This document shows positions 15,824 through 24,496 of a DNA stretch of 64,000 nucleotides, in pieces (the stretch's first letter is position 1; the number at the start of each line of letters is the position of its first letter). A program made the position numbers and the translations under genes. The notes under the pieces were generated by a model. It ran no database searches. It saw nothing but the letters and a program-made list of their open reading frames with translations, and was not told the DNA's origin. The stretch lies in assembly GCA_050847315.1 (NCBI GenBank), contig CP193791.1; one strand, written 5' to 3'. The stretch is from Cedecea sp000277545 (lineage in GTDB: Bacteria; Pseudomonadota; Gammaproteobacteria; Enterobacterales; Enterobacteriaceae).

Positions 15824-16894
15824 ATGGCTGGTTTAAAATTACAGGCAGTAACCAAGAGTTGGGACGGTAAAACCCAGGTGATTCAGCCGCTGACCGTGGA
15901 CGTAGCGGATGGCGAATTCATCGTGATGGTCGGGCCTTCTGGCTGCGGGAAATCTACGCTGCTGCGTATGGTCGCCGGGCTGGAGCAGGTGACCAGCGGG
16001 GATATCTGGATCGACAGCCAGCGCGTCACCGACATGGAGCCCAAAGAGCGTGGCATCGCCATGGTGTTCCAGAACTATGCGCTCTATCCGCACATGACGG
16101 TGGAAGAGAACATGGCCTGGGGCCTGAAAATTCGCGGTCTGGGCAAAGAACAGATCCGCCAGAAAGTGCTGGAAGCCGCCCGTATTCTGGAGCTGGATGC
16201 GCTGTTAACTCGCCGCCCGCGCGAACTATCTGGCGGCCAGCGCCAGCGCGTTGCCATGGGCCGCGCCATCGTGCGCGATCCGGCGGTATTCCTGTTTGAC
16301 GAACCGCTATCCAACCTTGATGCCAAGCTGCGCGTGCAGATGCGCCTTGAGCTTCAACAGCTTCATCGCCGCCTGAAAACCACCAGCCTGTACGTGACGC
16401 ACGACCAGGTTGAGGCCATGACCCTCGCCCAACGCGTGATGGTGATGAACAAAGGCGTGGCGGAGCAGATTGGTACGCCAGTCGAGGTTTACGAGCGCCC
16501 GGCGAGCCGCTTTGTGGCAAGTTTTATTGGCTCTCCGGCAATGAACCTGCTGGATGGCAACATCAGTATCGACGGCTCACGCTTTGAGCTGGACGGCGGC
16601 GATGCGTTGCCGACCGGCAGCCAGCGCCTGCAGTGGGTTGGCCGGCCAATGACGCTGGGTATCCGCCCGGAACATATTGCGCTAAGCTCACAGGCTGCAG
16701 GTGGCATCCCTATTGTGGTGGAAACCCTTGAAATGCTGGGGGCTGATAACCTGGTTCACGGCCGCTGGGGCGGTCAAAAAGTGGTGATTCGCCTTGGGCA
16801 TCAGGAACGCCCGCAGCCGGGCACCACGCTTTGGGTGCATCTGCCAGAAGAACATCTGCACTTCTTTGATGGCAAAAACGGACAACGTTTATGA
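15824..16894 (+). CDS. ugpC: Glycerol-3-phosphate ABC transporter ATP-binding protein UgpC
   Basis: MalK-type ATPase, 356 residues as in E. coli. Walker A GPSGCGKST, signature LSGGQRQRVAMGRA and Walker B FLFDEPLSNLD are followed by a C-terminal regulatory/TOBE domain (about 240-356). It energises UgpAE. It overlaps ugpQ by ATGA (16891-16894). Confidence 0.97.
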   Translation: MAGLKLQAVTKSWDGKTQVIQPLTVDVADGEFIVMVGPSGCGKSTLLRMVAGLEQVTSGDIWIDSQRVTDMEPKERGIAMVFQNYALYPHMTVEENMAWGLKIRGLGKEQIRQKVLEAARILELDALLTRRPRELSGGQRQRVAMGRAIVRDPAVFLFDEPLSNLDAKLRVQMRLELQQLHRRLKTTSLYVTHDQVEAMTLAQRVMVMNKGVAEQIGTPVEVYERPASRFVASFIGSPAMNLLDGNISIDGSRFELDGGDALPTGSQRLQWVGRPMTLGIRPEHIALSSQAAGGIPIVVETLEMLGADNLVHGRWGGQKVVIRLGHQERPQPGTTLWVHLPEEHLHFFDGKNGQRL

Positions 16895-17631
16895 GCAACT
16901 GGCCTTACCCAAAAATCGTCGCCCACCGTGGCGGCGGTAAACTTGCGCCGGAAAACACCCTTGCGGCAATCGACGTCGGAGCGCGTTACGGCCACACCAT
17001 GATTGAGTTTGACGCCAAGCTCGCGCGCGACGGGCAAATCTTTCTGCTCCACGACGACACGCTCGAGCGTACCAGCAATGGCTGGGGGGTTGCCGGCGAA
17101 CTGACCTGGGACAATCTGCTGAAAGTTGACGCGGGAAGCTGGTTCAGCCGTGAATATGCGGGCGAGCCGCTGCCGCTGCTTTCTCAGGTGGCTGAACGCT
17201 GTAAACAGCACGGCATGATGGCCAACATTGAGATCAAGCCAACCACCGGCCTGGAAACCGAAACCGGCAAAGTGGTTGCGCTGGCTGCCCGTGAGCTGTG
17301 GATCGGGCAAACCGCACCGCTGCTTTCTTCTTTTGAGATTGAAGCTCTGGAAGCCGCACAGCTTGCGGCCCCTGAACTGCCTCGCGGTCTGCTGCTGGAT
17401 GAATGGCGTGATGACTGGCAGGAACTGACGACCCGGTTACAGTGCGTGTCTATTCACCTGAATCATCAGCTGCTTGATGAGGCTCGGGTGAAGGCATTGA
17501 AAGCCGCTGGACTGTATATTCTGGTTTATACCGTGAACGTTCCCCACCGCGCGGCCGTGCTGCTGCAGTGGGGCGTCGATGCCATCTGTACCGACCGCAT
17601 CGACGAGATAGGCCCGGACTTCTCCGCATAA
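16891..17631 (+). CDS. ugpQ: Cytoplasmic glycerophosphodiester phosphodiesterase UgpQ
   Basis: Cleaves glycerophosphodiesters brought in by Ugp to glycerol-3-phosphate and an alcohol. The 246 residues form a GDPD barrel with the catalytic HRGGGKLAPENT (about 11-22), the metal site EFD and the second histidine in LLHDDTLERTS. It has no signal peptide, which fits a cytoplasmic enzyme. It is last in the operon, and its stop codon is 4 bases from that of the convergent yhhA. Confidence 0.96.
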   Translation: MSNWPYPKIVAHRGGGKLAPENTLAAIDVGARYGHTMIEFDAKLARDGQIFLLHDDTLERTSNGWGVAGELTWDNLLKVDAGSWFSREYAGEPLPLLSQVAERCKQHGMMANIEIKPTTGLETETGKVVALAARELWIGQTAPLLSSFEIEALEAAQLAAPELPRGLLLDEWRDDWQELTTRLQCVSIHLNHQLLDEARVKALKAAGLYILVYTVNVPHRAAVLLQWGVDAICTDRIDEIGPDFSA

Positions 17632-17635
17632 CGCC

Positions 17636-17995
17636 TTACGGCGTGACTGGCGGCGGCAGCGTTGAACTGTTTGGCTTCAACATGCCGCCGTTATTCCCTC
17701 TTAGCATCCCACCATTGGTGTTCGGCAGCGGGTTCATGCCCGGCTGCGACTGCAGGACACGCTGCTGATTATTGTTCAACTGCGTCTGAAGCTGCTGTTG
17801 TTGAAGCTGATTTTGCGATTGTATCTGCTGCTTTAACATCCCCTGCTGCTGAGACTGCTGCGTTTGCATCTGCGTCAGCATCCGCTGCTGGCTCGGGTTC
17901 TGATAGACCGGCAGGTTAGGGTTGTTGGTCGTGTTGAGCGGCTGTGCGAGCGCGGTTAGCGGCAGCAAGGCTGCCAGAAGCCATACCTTTTTCAT
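17636..17995 (-). CDS. yhhA: DUF2756 family secreted Gln-rich protein (YhhA-like)
   Basis: A 119-residue protein with a signal peptide (cleavage after TALA near residue 17). The central part (about 35-80) is extremely rich in glutamine with methionine heptad-like spacing, and a Pro/Asn/Gly-rich C terminus follows. Position between ugpQ and ggt and composition match E. coli YhhA, a DUF2756 protein of unknown function that is somewhat longer. A periplasmic location is inferred. The gene is preceded by GGGAGGAG. Confidence 0.85.
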   Translation of the reverse strand: MKKVWLLAALLPLTALAQPLNTTNNPNLPVYQNPSQQRMLTQMQTQQSQQQGMLKQQIQSQNQLQQQQLQTQLNNNQQRVLQSQPGMNPLPNTNGGMLRGNNGGMLKPNSSTLPPPVTP

Positions 17996-18116
17996 CGTTA
18001 TCTCCTCCCATCAGGGGTTGCTTAAGTTTACTCCGTTTCCTTTATCACGGTGATTATTTCGGATTTGTGAACCAGGCTTAAGCGGGGACTTTCCCCGGGT
18101 AAATGAGGATATAACG

Positions 18117-19859
18117 ATGATAAAGCAGTGGAAAATTTTACGCTGGGTAGCGATTCCAGCCCTGACAATCGGGTTGTGTTTGACGGTTATAGCCGCTCCT
18201 CCGCCGGTCTCTTATGGCGTGGAAATGGACGTTTACCATCCGGTGCGCGCGGAGCACGGTATGGTGGCTTCGGTGGACGCAGCGGCGACTCAGGTGGGCG
18301 TCGATATTTTAAAGCAGGGCGGTAATGCGGTAGATGCCGCGGTCGCCGTGGGTTATGCCCTTGCGGTCACGCACCCGCAGGCGGGCAATATCGGCGGCGG
18401 TGGTTTTATGATGCTGCGCACTAAAGACGGCAAAACAACCGCGATAGACTTCCGGGAAATGGCGCCGGAAAAAGCCAGCCGGGATATGTTCCTCGATGAT
18501 AAAGGCAATGCGGACAGCAAGAAGTCGCTGACCTCGCACCTGGCTTCCGGCACCCCGGGTACAGTGGCAGGCTTTAGCCTGGCGCTGGAAAAGTACGGCA
18601 CCATGCCGCTGAATAAAGTAGTGCAACCGGCTATCAAACTGGCACGAGACGGCATCATTGTGAACGATGCGCTGGCGGACGACCTGAAACAGTACGGGGC
18701 GGAAGTGATCCCGAATCACGCCAACAGCAAGGCTATCTTCTGGAAAGCGGACGGAGAGCCGCTGCAGAAAGGTGACAGGCTGGTGCAGGCCAACCTGGCA
18801 AAAAGCCTGGAGATGATTGCCGAGCAGGGGCCAGATGCCTTCTACAAGGGGGTGATTGCTGACCAGATTAGCGAAGAGATGGCGAAGAACGGCGGGCTGA
18901 TAAGCAAGGCGGATTTGGCCAATTACAAAGCCATTGAGCGTCAGCCCGTCAGCGGGGAATACCGTGGCTACGAAGTCTATTCCATGCCGCCGCCGTCTTC
19001 CGGCGGGATCCACATCGTGCAGATCCTCAATATTCTCGAAAACTTCGATCTGGCGAAATACGGCTTTGGCAGCGCGGACGCCCTGCAAATCATGGCCGAG
19101 GCGGAAAAATACGCCTACGCCGACCGCTCTGAATACCTCGGCGATCCGGACTTTGTGAAGGTGCCGTGGCAGGCGCTGACCAGCAAGGCTTATGCGAAAT
19201 CGCTGGCGGAGAAAATTGATATCAACAAGGCTCGCCCGTCGAGCGAAATCAAGCCGGGTAACCTGGCCCCGTATGAAAGTAACCAGACCACACATTTCTC
19301 CGTGGTGGATAAAGACGGTAACGCCGTGGCGGTGACTTATACGCTGAATACTACCTTCGGCACCGGGATCGTGGCCGGGAATACCGGCATTCTGATGAAC
19401 AACCAGATGGATGATTTCTCCGCTAAACCGGGCGTGCCGAACGTGTACGGTCTGGTCGGTGGGGAAGCCAACGCCGTGGGGCCGCACAAGCGCCCGCTAT
19501 CTTCTATGTCGCCAACTATCGTGGTGAAGGACGGGAAAACTTGGCTGGTCACGGGCAGCCCAGGCGGGAGCCGAATTATCACCACCGTGCTGCAAATGGT
19601 GGTCAACAGCATCGATTTTGGCATGAACGTGGCAGAAGCGACCAACGCGCCGCGCTTCCATCACCAGTGGCTGCCGGACGAACTGCGGGTGGAGAAGGGC
19701 TTTAGCCCGGATACGCTGAGGTTGCTGAAAGAGAAGGGGCAAAACGTCCAGGTGAAGGCTGCGATGGGCAGCACGCAAAGTATTATGATTGCGCCGGACG
19801 GCAAGCTGTATGGCGCGTCTGATCCACGTTCGGTGGATGATTTAACCGCGGGGTATTGA
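18117..19859 (+). CDS. ggt: Periplasmic gamma-glutamyltransferase Ggt
   Basis: Cleaves or transfers the gamma-glutamyl group of glutathione and gamma-glutamyl peptides in the periplasm. The 580 residues equal the E. coli length. A signal peptide spans about 1-26. The autocatalytic cleavage site and nucleophile threonine falls at T391 in NQTTHFSVVD, the same number as in E. coli, so a large and a small subunit are expected. GSPGGSRIITTV provides the gamma-glutamate pocket. A short GGGGA/TCCCC hairpin at about 18084-18096 lies just before the ribosome site. Confidence 0.97.
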   Translation: MIKQWKILRWVAIPALTIGLCLTVIAAPPPVSYGVEMDVYHPVRAEHGMVASVDAAATQVGVDILKQGGNAVDAAVAVGYALAVTHPQAGNIGGGGFMMLRTKDGKTTAIDFREMAPEKASRDMFLDDKGNADSKKSLTSHLASGTPGTVAGFSLALEKYGTMPLNKVVQPAIKLARDGIIVNDALADDLKQYGAEVIPNHANSKAIFWKADGEPLQKGDRLVQANLAKSLEMIAEQGPDAFYKGVIADQISEEMAKNGGLISKADLANYKAIERQPVSGEYRGYEVYSMPPPSSGGIHIVQILNILENFDLAKYGFGSADALQIMAEAEKYAYADRSEYLGDPDFVKVPWQALTSKAYAKSLAEKIDINKARPSSEIKPGNLAPYESNQTTHFSVVDKDGNAVAVTYTLNTTFGTGIVAGNTGILMNNQMDDFSAKPGVPNVYGLVGGEANAVGPHKRPLSSMSPTIVVKDGKTWLVTGSPGGSRIITTVLQMVVNSIDFGMNVAEATNAPRFHHQWLPDELRVEKGFSPDTLRLLKEKGQNVQVKAAMGSTQSIMIAPDGKLYGASDPRSVDDLTAGY

Positions 19860-19902
19860 TTGCCCCCCGCACAGAGAGGGCGGCAAGAAACACGCTTGTT
19901 TT

Positions 19903-19939
19903 CCCCCTCTCCCTTTTAGGGAGAGGGTCGGGGTGAGGG
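19903..19939 (+). repeat. REP-like palindromic repeat, copy 3
   Basis: CCCCCTCTCCC and GGGAGAGGG flank TTTTA, followed by TCGGGGTGAGGG. It lies between the convergent ggt and yhhY genes and probably serves as their common 3' structure. Confidence 0.75.
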
Positions 19940-19945
19940 TAAAAA

Positions 19946-20443
19946 TCACTCCGGCTTAAAACGCGCCATAAAATAGGCATCCACATACTCGCCGTCGCGC
20001 AGCGCAAAGCGCTTTCCGGTGCCTTCCACCTCGAAGCCAAACTTGCGGTACACCGCCAGCGCAGCCGCGTTATCGGTATACACCGTCAGCTCGATGCGCT
20101 CGATGCGCAGCCACTTATCGCACAGGCCAACCATTTCCTTAAGCAAAGCCGAAGCGATGCCTTTCCCCTGATGATCGTAATGCACGCCCATGCCGAAAGT
20201 GGCGACGTGGCTGCGGCGTGGGGACTGTTCCACCGTGACCGTTAGCTGCCCCACAATCTCATCGTCGATGCATGCCACCAGATGTCGGCTCCCCGGTCTG
20301 GGGTCGGTAATTCGGTCCAGCCAGGCTTTTAGAGGAGGATGAGGTAGCTGCAGCGTGTCGCGGTAAAGCGCCGGATGGGCATACATTTTCTGTAAAGCTT
20401 CCGCATCGCCAGGTTCGGCGTGACGCACAACAACTGATTTCAT
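19946..20443 (-). CDS. yhhY: GNAT N-acetyltransferase YhhY (AaaT-like)
   Basis: A 165-residue GNAT protein, close to E. coli YhhY (162), which has been reported to acetylate some amino acids. The acetyl-CoA pyrophosphate loop is HQGKGIASALLKEM (about 96-109). IERIELTVYTDNAAALAVYRKFGFEVEG is the typical C-terminal GNAT motif. GAGGAG precedes the start. It is divergent from ryhB. Confidence 0.92.
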   Translation of the reverse strand: MKSVVVRHAEPGDAEALQKMYAHPALYRDTLQLPHPPLKAWLDRITDPRPGSRHLVACIDDEIVGQLTVTVEQSPRRSHVATFGMGVHYDHQGKGIASALLKEMVGLCDKWLRIERIELTVYTDNAAALAVYRKFGFEVEGTGKRFALRDGEYVDAYFMARFKPE

Positions 20444-20529
20444 CCTTTTCTCCTCAATGAGTTATAGAAAACCTTTTAAACATCATTGACTTTGAACAAT
20501 AAGTCAACGCTATTTTTTTCAAAAAACGC

Positions 20530-20559
20530 TTTACAAGTGCGAATGATAATGATTATTAT
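20530..20559 (+). promoter_or_regulatory. ryhB promoter
   Basis: TTTACA (20530-20535) and TATTAT (20554-20559) are 18 bases apart, and the predicted ryhB start (20566) is 7 bases downstream of the -10. The -10 lies inside the Fur box, which fits simple repression. Confidence 0.75.
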
Positions 20560-20560
20560 T
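20542..20560 (+). promoter_or_regulatory. Fur box controlling ryhB
   Basis: AATGATAATGATTATTATT closely matches the Fur 19-mer made of GATAAT-type hexamers and covers the -10 element. It predicts repression of ryhB by Fe-Fur. Confidence 0.9.
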
Positions 20561-20565
20561 GCCAT

Positions 20566-20664
20566 GCGTTCAGGGGAGACCCCTACGGAGACATCCTGAA
20601 AGCACGACATTGCTCACATTGCTTCCAGTATTACTTTAGCCAGCCGGGTGCTGGCTTTTTTTTT
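20566..20664 (+). ncRNA. ryhB: RyhB small RNA
   Basis: Iron-responsive Hfq-binding small RNA that represses mRNAs of iron-using proteins when iron is scarce. The core from about 20598 to 20635, including GCACGACATTGCTCACATTG, matches E. coli RyhB. The terminator is AGCCAGC / GCTGGCT followed by nine T residues. It lies between yhhY and yhhX, as in E. coli. The 5' hairpin differs: here a GGGG-AGA-CCCC stem and an outer CAGG/CCTG pairing replace the E. coli stem. Confidence 0.95.
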
Positions 20665-20678
20665 GCCCTTCTTATTTG

Positions 20679-20790
20679 AACCCGTAGCCGCGTTGGCTGC
20701 GCTCAGTTGCCCGAATCACTTACCGAAGTAAGCTCATCGGGATGCCTTCCCTTGCCGCCTTGCTACAGCGCCAACTCCTTTGGGCAAACC
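20679..20790 (-). repeat. ERIC (IRU) intergenic repeat
   Basis: The reverse complement contains the ERIC core: GAGCTTAC, a short loop, then GTAAGTGA and CGGG, with the flanking arms GGCGGCAAG and GCGCAGCCAACGC seen in enterobacterial ERIC elements. On the plus strand the central palindrome pairs CCCGA (20710-20714) with TCGGG (20737-20741) and CTTAC (20719-20723) with GTAAG (20728-20732). The ends are short inverted repeats (ACCC/GGGC). It fills the ryhB-yhhX gap. Confidence 0.88.
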
Positions 20791-20865
20791 TTTGTCCGGT
20801 TTTAATAAAACGTGGGTGAAAAATGCAGTAAGGTACAGGCAGCTCAAATCAAAAAGGACAATGAA

Positions 20866-21903
20866 ATGACTCTGCACTGTGCCTTCATCGGCTTTGGTAA
20901 AAGTACCACCCGCTATCACCTGCCGTTCGTTTTGGTTCGTAAAGACAAACTCAACGTGGCCCATATCTTCCGCCGCAGCGAAAAGCCGGAGCTGGAACAA
21001 CAGCCGCAGTACGCGGGCATTCACTTCACCAGCCAGCTCGATGACATTCTCAATGACCCGTTGGTCAAACTGGTGGTGATTTGCACCCACGTTGACAGCC
21101 ATTTTGAGTACGCGAAAAAAGCGCTCGAAGCGGGTAAAAACGTGCTCGTGGAAAAACCTTTCACCCCGACGCTTGCCGAAGCGCGCGAGCTGTTTGCGCT
21201 GGCAAAAGAGAAGGGCCTGGTCGTGACGCCTTACCAGAACCGTCGCTTTGACGCCTGCTTCCTGACGATGAAAAAAGCCATCGAGAGCGGCAAGCTCGGC
21301 AAGATTGTGGAAATTGAAAGCCACTTCGATATGTATCGCCCGGATGCGCCTGCGAATCCTGGTAAACCGGCGGACGGCGCTTTCTACGGCCTGGGCGTGC
21401 ACACCATGGACCAAATCATCTCCCTGTTTGGTCGCCCGGAGCATGTCGCCTATGACATCCGCAGCCTGCGCAACAAAGCTAATCCGGACGATACCTTTGA
21501 AGCCCAGCTGTTCTACGGCGACCTGAAAGCGATCGTGAAAACCAGCCATCTGGTGAAAATCGATTACCCGAAATTTATCGTGCACGGTACCAAAGGCTCG
21601 TTCGTGAAGTACGGCATCGATCAGCAGGAAACCAGCCTCAAAGCGTACATCATGCCGGGTGAGCCAGGGTTCGGGGCCGACAGCAGCGTAGCGACGCTGG
21701 AGTATGTTAACGAAGCCGGGGAAACGGTGCACGAGGAGTGGAAACCGGAAGTTGGCGACTATGGCCGCGTCTATGATGCGCTGTACGACACGCTGATCGG
21801 CGGCAAGCCTAATTACGTCAGAGAAATTGAAGTTCTCACCAACCTGGAAATCCTCGAGCGCGGTTTTGAACAGCCTTCTCCTGCGACAGTAAGCCTTGCC
21901 TGA
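20866..21903 (+). CDS. yhhX: Gfo/Idh/MocA-family oxidoreductase YhhX
   Basis: NAD(P)-dependent oxidoreductase of unknown substrate, 345 residues as in E. coli YhhX. The N-terminal Rossmann fold has GFGKSTTRYH, and the family motif EKPFTPT follows near 91-97. The C-terminal domain carries FYGLGVHTMDQI. ATG 20866 is chosen because AGGA precedes it by 7 bases and the length matches; the frame from 20812 is a read-through leader. E. coli yhhX is under Fur/RyhB-related iron control; nothing specific is visible here beyond the neighbouring ryhB. Confidence 0.95.
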   Translation: MTLHCAFIGFGKSTTRYHLPFVLVRKDKLNVAHIFRRSEKPELEQQPQYAGIHFTSQLDDILNDPLVKLVVICTHVDSHFEYAKKALEAGKNVLVEKPFTPTLAEARELFALAKEKGLVVTPYQNRRFDACFLTMKKAIESGKLGKIVEIESHFDMYRPDAPANPGKPADGAFYGLGVHTMDQIISLFGRPEHVAYDIRSLRNKANPDDTFEAQLFYGDLKAIVKTSHLVKIDYPKFIVHGTKGSFVKYGIDQQETSLKAYIMPGEPGFGADSSVATLEYVNEAGETVHEEWKPEVGDYGRVYDALYDTLIGGKPNYVREIEVLTNLEILERGFEQPSPATVSLA

Positions 21904-22026
21904 TAACTTTTTGACTCCTCCAACTCGTTCACTTTTTTTGAACAGAGGAGTCAATTTTCACCCTCTATGATCCTCCGCGAAATGGGTCCACACTTATCCC
22001 ATCAAACGAATTGCGGAGGACATACC

Positions 22027-22722
22027 ATGATCTACTTAAGAAAAGCACAGGACCGCGGCCATGCGAACCACGGCTGGCTGGACAGCTGGCATACCTTCTC
22101 TTTTGCCGACTATTATGACGCCAACTTTATGGGCTTTTCGGCGCTGCGGGTCATTAACGAAGACGTGATCGACGCGGGGCAGGGTTTTGGGACCCATCCG
22201 CACAAAGACATGGAAATCCTGACCTATGTGCTGGAAGGCGCGGTTGAGCACCAGGACAGCATGGGCAATAAAGAACGCGTGCCTGCGGGTGAGTTCCAGA
22301 TCATGAGCGCCGGGACAGGGATCCGTCATTCTGAGTACAACGCCAGCCAGACCGAACCGCTGCGCCTGTACCAGATTTGGATCATTCCAGAAAAAACCGG
22401 GATTACGCCGCGCTACGATCAGCGCCGTTTTGATGCGCCTCAGGGGCGCCAGCTGGTGCTTTCCCCGGATGCACGCGACGGTTCGCTGAAGGTTTACCAG
22501 GATATGGAACTGTCCCGCTGGGCGCTGGCCAAAGACGAACAGTCGGTTTATCAAATTCCGGCCGACCGCCGCGTCTGGATCCAGGTCGTAAAAGGCGATG
22601 TGTCCATTAACGGTACGCAGGCAAAAACCAGCGACGCGATCGCGGTCTGGGATGAACAGGCGATTTCCGTTCACGCCAACGAAGCGAGCGAGATCCTGCT
22701 GTTCGACCTGCCACCGGTATAA
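22027..22722 (+). CDS. yhhW: Pirin-family quercetin 2,3-dioxygenase YhhW
   Basis: Cupin metalloprotein of 231 residues, the E. coli length. E. coli YhhW has quercetinase activity in vitro. The metal ligands H57, H59, H101 and E103 are all present (THPHKDME and RHSEYN). ATG 22027 follows GGAGGA. The natural role is uncertain. It lies between yhhX and gntR with a terminator after it. Confidence 0.95.
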   Translation: MIYLRKAQDRGHANHGWLDSWHTFSFADYYDANFMGFSALRVINEDVIDAGQGFGTHPHKDMEILTYVLEGAVEHQDSMGNKERVPAGEFQIMSAGTGIRHSEYNASQTEPLRLYQIWIIPEKTGITPRYDQRRFDAPQGRQLVLSPDARDGSLKVYQDMELSRWALAKDEQSVYQIPADRRVWIQVVKGDVSINGTQAKTSDAIAVWDEQAISVHANEASEILLFDLPPV

Positions 22723-22737
22723 CGTTACCCGTCACAG

Positions 22738-22769
22738 CCTGCCCCTGAAAAAGGGGCGGGTTTTCTTTT
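22738..22769 (+). terminator. yhhW terminator
   Basis: CCTGCCCCT pairs with AGGGGCGGG across a short A-rich loop and TTTTCTTTT follows. Confidence 0.85.
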
Positions 22770-22815
22770 GTCCGTGCTAAACTCGGCTGTCGAAACTCAC
22801 AAGTCGCGCAGGACA

Positions 22816-23811
22816 ATGAAAAAGAAAAGACCGGTACTACAGGATGTTGCAGATCGCGTTGGGGTGACCAAAATGACGGTCAGCCGTTTTTTACGCAACC
22901 CGGATCAGGTGTCTGCCGCGCTGCAGGTTAAAATTGCCGCCGCGTTAGATGAACTGGGCTATATCCCGAACCGTGCGCCGGATATCCTTTCTAATTCAAC
23001 CAGCCGGGCCATTGGCGTCCTGCTGCCTTCCCTGACCAACCAGGTGTTCGCCGAAGTGCTGCGCGGCATTGAAAACGTCATTGATGCCCACGGTTACCAG
23101 ACCATGCTGGCTCACTACGGCTATAAGCCGGAACTGGAGCAGGAGCGTCTGGAATCCATGCTGTCCTGGAATATCGACGGCCTGATCCTGACCGAGCGCA
23201 ACCACACGCCCAGAACGCTGAAAATGATTGAAGTTGCCGGTATTCCGGTGGTGGAGCTGATGGACAGCGTTTCTCCTTGCCTGGATATCGCCGTAGGTTT
23301 TGATAACTTCGAGGCGGCTCGTCAAATGACGGCCAGCATTATTGCCCGTGGTCATAAACACGTGGCTTACCTGGGTGCGCGCCTCGATGAACGTACCCTC
23401 ATCAAGCAAAAAGGCTACGAGCAGGCGATGCTCGACGCCGGGCTGACGCCGTACAGCGTGATGATTGAAAACTCCTCGTCTTATTCCACCGGCATTGAAC
23501 TGCTGCGCCAGGCAAAACGCGAATATCCGCAGCTCGACAGCATCTTCTGCACCAACGATGACTTAGCGATTGGTGCGGCCTTTGAATGCCAGCGCCAGGG
23601 GCTGCGTATCCCGGAAGATATGGCGATTGCCGGTTTCCACGGCCATGATATTGGGCAGGTAATGGAGCCGCGTCTGGCGAGCGTGCTGACCCCGCGAGAG
23701 CGCATGGGGCGTATCGGCGCAGAGCGTTTGCTGGCGCGTATTCGCGGTGAAATCATTACCCCGAAAATGCTGGATTTAGGTTTTACGTTGTCGCCGGGTG
23801 GCTCGATCTAG
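22816..23811 (+). CDS. gntR: Gluconate-operon repressor GntR (LacI family)
   Basis: LacI-family repressor of gluconate genes, 331 residues as in E. coli. An N-terminal helix-turn-helix (LQDVADRVGVTKMTVSRFLR) precedes a periplasmic-binding-like sensor domain from about 65. ATG 22816 follows AGGA; the frame from 22768 overlaps the yhhW terminator. Gluconate releases it from the operators upstream of gntK. It is transcribed toward gntK. Confidence 0.97.
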   Translation: MKKKRPVLQDVADRVGVTKMTVSRFLRNPDQVSAALQVKIAAALDELGYIPNRAPDILSNSTSRAIGVLLPSLTNQVFAEVLRGIENVIDAHGYQTMLAHYGYKPELEQERLESMLSWNIDGLILTERNHTPRTLKMIEVAGIPVVELMDSVSPCLDIAVGFDNFEAARQMTASIIARGHKHVAYLGARLDERTLIKQKGYEQAMLDAGLTPYSVMIENSSSYSTGIELLRQAKREYPQLDSIFCTNDDLAIGAAFECQRQGLRIPEDMAIAGFHGHDIGQVMEPRLASVLTPRERMGRIGAERLLARIRGEIITPKMLDLGFTLSPGGSI

Positions 23812-23825
23812 GCCAAATTTTTTTA

Positions 23826-23841
23826 TTTGATGTAGCTCACA
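23826..23841 (+). promoter_or_regulatory. CRP site upstream of gntK
   Basis: TTTGA-N6-TCACA matches the CRP consensus TGTGA-N6-TCACA at 9 of 10 positions. It lies about 120 bases before gntK, and gntKU of E. coli is activated by CRP. Confidence 0.65.
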
Positions 23842-23896
23842 CTTATACACTTTGCAAGCTAATGGTTATTGCTTATTGCTCAGCCAGACCGGAAAA

Positions 23897-23923
23897 TGTT
23901 ATCGGTAACAGTTACCCGTAACA
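23897..23923 (+). promoter_or_regulatory. Two tandem GntR operators upstream of gntK
   Basis: TGTTA-TCGG-TAACA (23897-23910) and AGTTA-CCCG-TAACA (23910-23923) are two copies of a palindromic GntR-type site placed 13 bases apart and sharing one base. Confidence 0.75.
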
Positions 23924-23962
23924 AAACCAGGCGCATTGCTTTGTGTCAGAGTCGGAGCCATC

Positions 23963-24496
23963 ATGAGCACTACTAACCACGACCACCACATTTACGTCCT
24001 GATGGGCGTCTCCGGCAGCGGTAAATCCGCCGTTGCCAGCGAAGTTGCCCATCAGCTGAACGCCGCGTTTCTTGACGGCGACTTCCTGCACCCCCGCAGC
24101 AACATCCTGAAAATGGCCTCCGGCGAGCCGCTGAACGACGACGACCGTACCCCGTGGCTGAAAGCGTTGAACGATGCCGCGTTTGCGATGCAGCGCACCA
24201 ACAAGGTTTCGCTGATCGTCTGCTCGGCGCTGAAAAAGCACTATCGCGACCTGCTGCGTGACGGTAACCCGAACCTCTCCTTCATCTATATGAAAGGTGA
24301 TTTTGAAGTGATCGAAAACCGTCTGAAGGCGCGGAAAGGCCACTTCTTTAAAACCCAGATGCTGGTGACCCAATTCGAAACCCTGCAAGAACCGCAGGCG
24401 GATGAAAAAGACGTGCTGATCGTCGATATCGACCAGCCGCTGGACGGCGTCGTCGCCAGCACCCTCGCATTGATCAACCAAGGCAGCGCAGAGTGA
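23963..24496 (+). CDS. gntK: Gluconokinase GntK
   Basis: Phosphorylates gluconate to 6-phosphogluconate for the Entner-Doudoroff and pentose phosphate pathways. It has 177 residues (E. coli 175), with the P-loop GVSGSGKS at 15-22 and DGDFLHPRSN just after. ATG 23963 is chosen for homology (MSTTNHDHHIYVLMG). It overlaps gntU by 4 bases (GTGA). Confidence 0.96.
   Translation: MSTTNHDHHIYVLMGVSGSGKSAVASEVAHQLNAAFLDGDFLHPRSNILKMASGEPLNDDDRTPWLKALNDAAFAMQRTNKVSLIVCSALKKHYRDLLRDGNPNLSFIYMKGDFEVIENRLKARKGHFFKTQMLVTQFETLQEPQADEKDVLIVDIDQPLDGVVASTLALINQGSAE

Noticed and set aside
20734..21954. A 406-codon open frame antisense to yhhX
   Set aside because: It covers the ERIC repeat and the complement of yhhX and has no family features.
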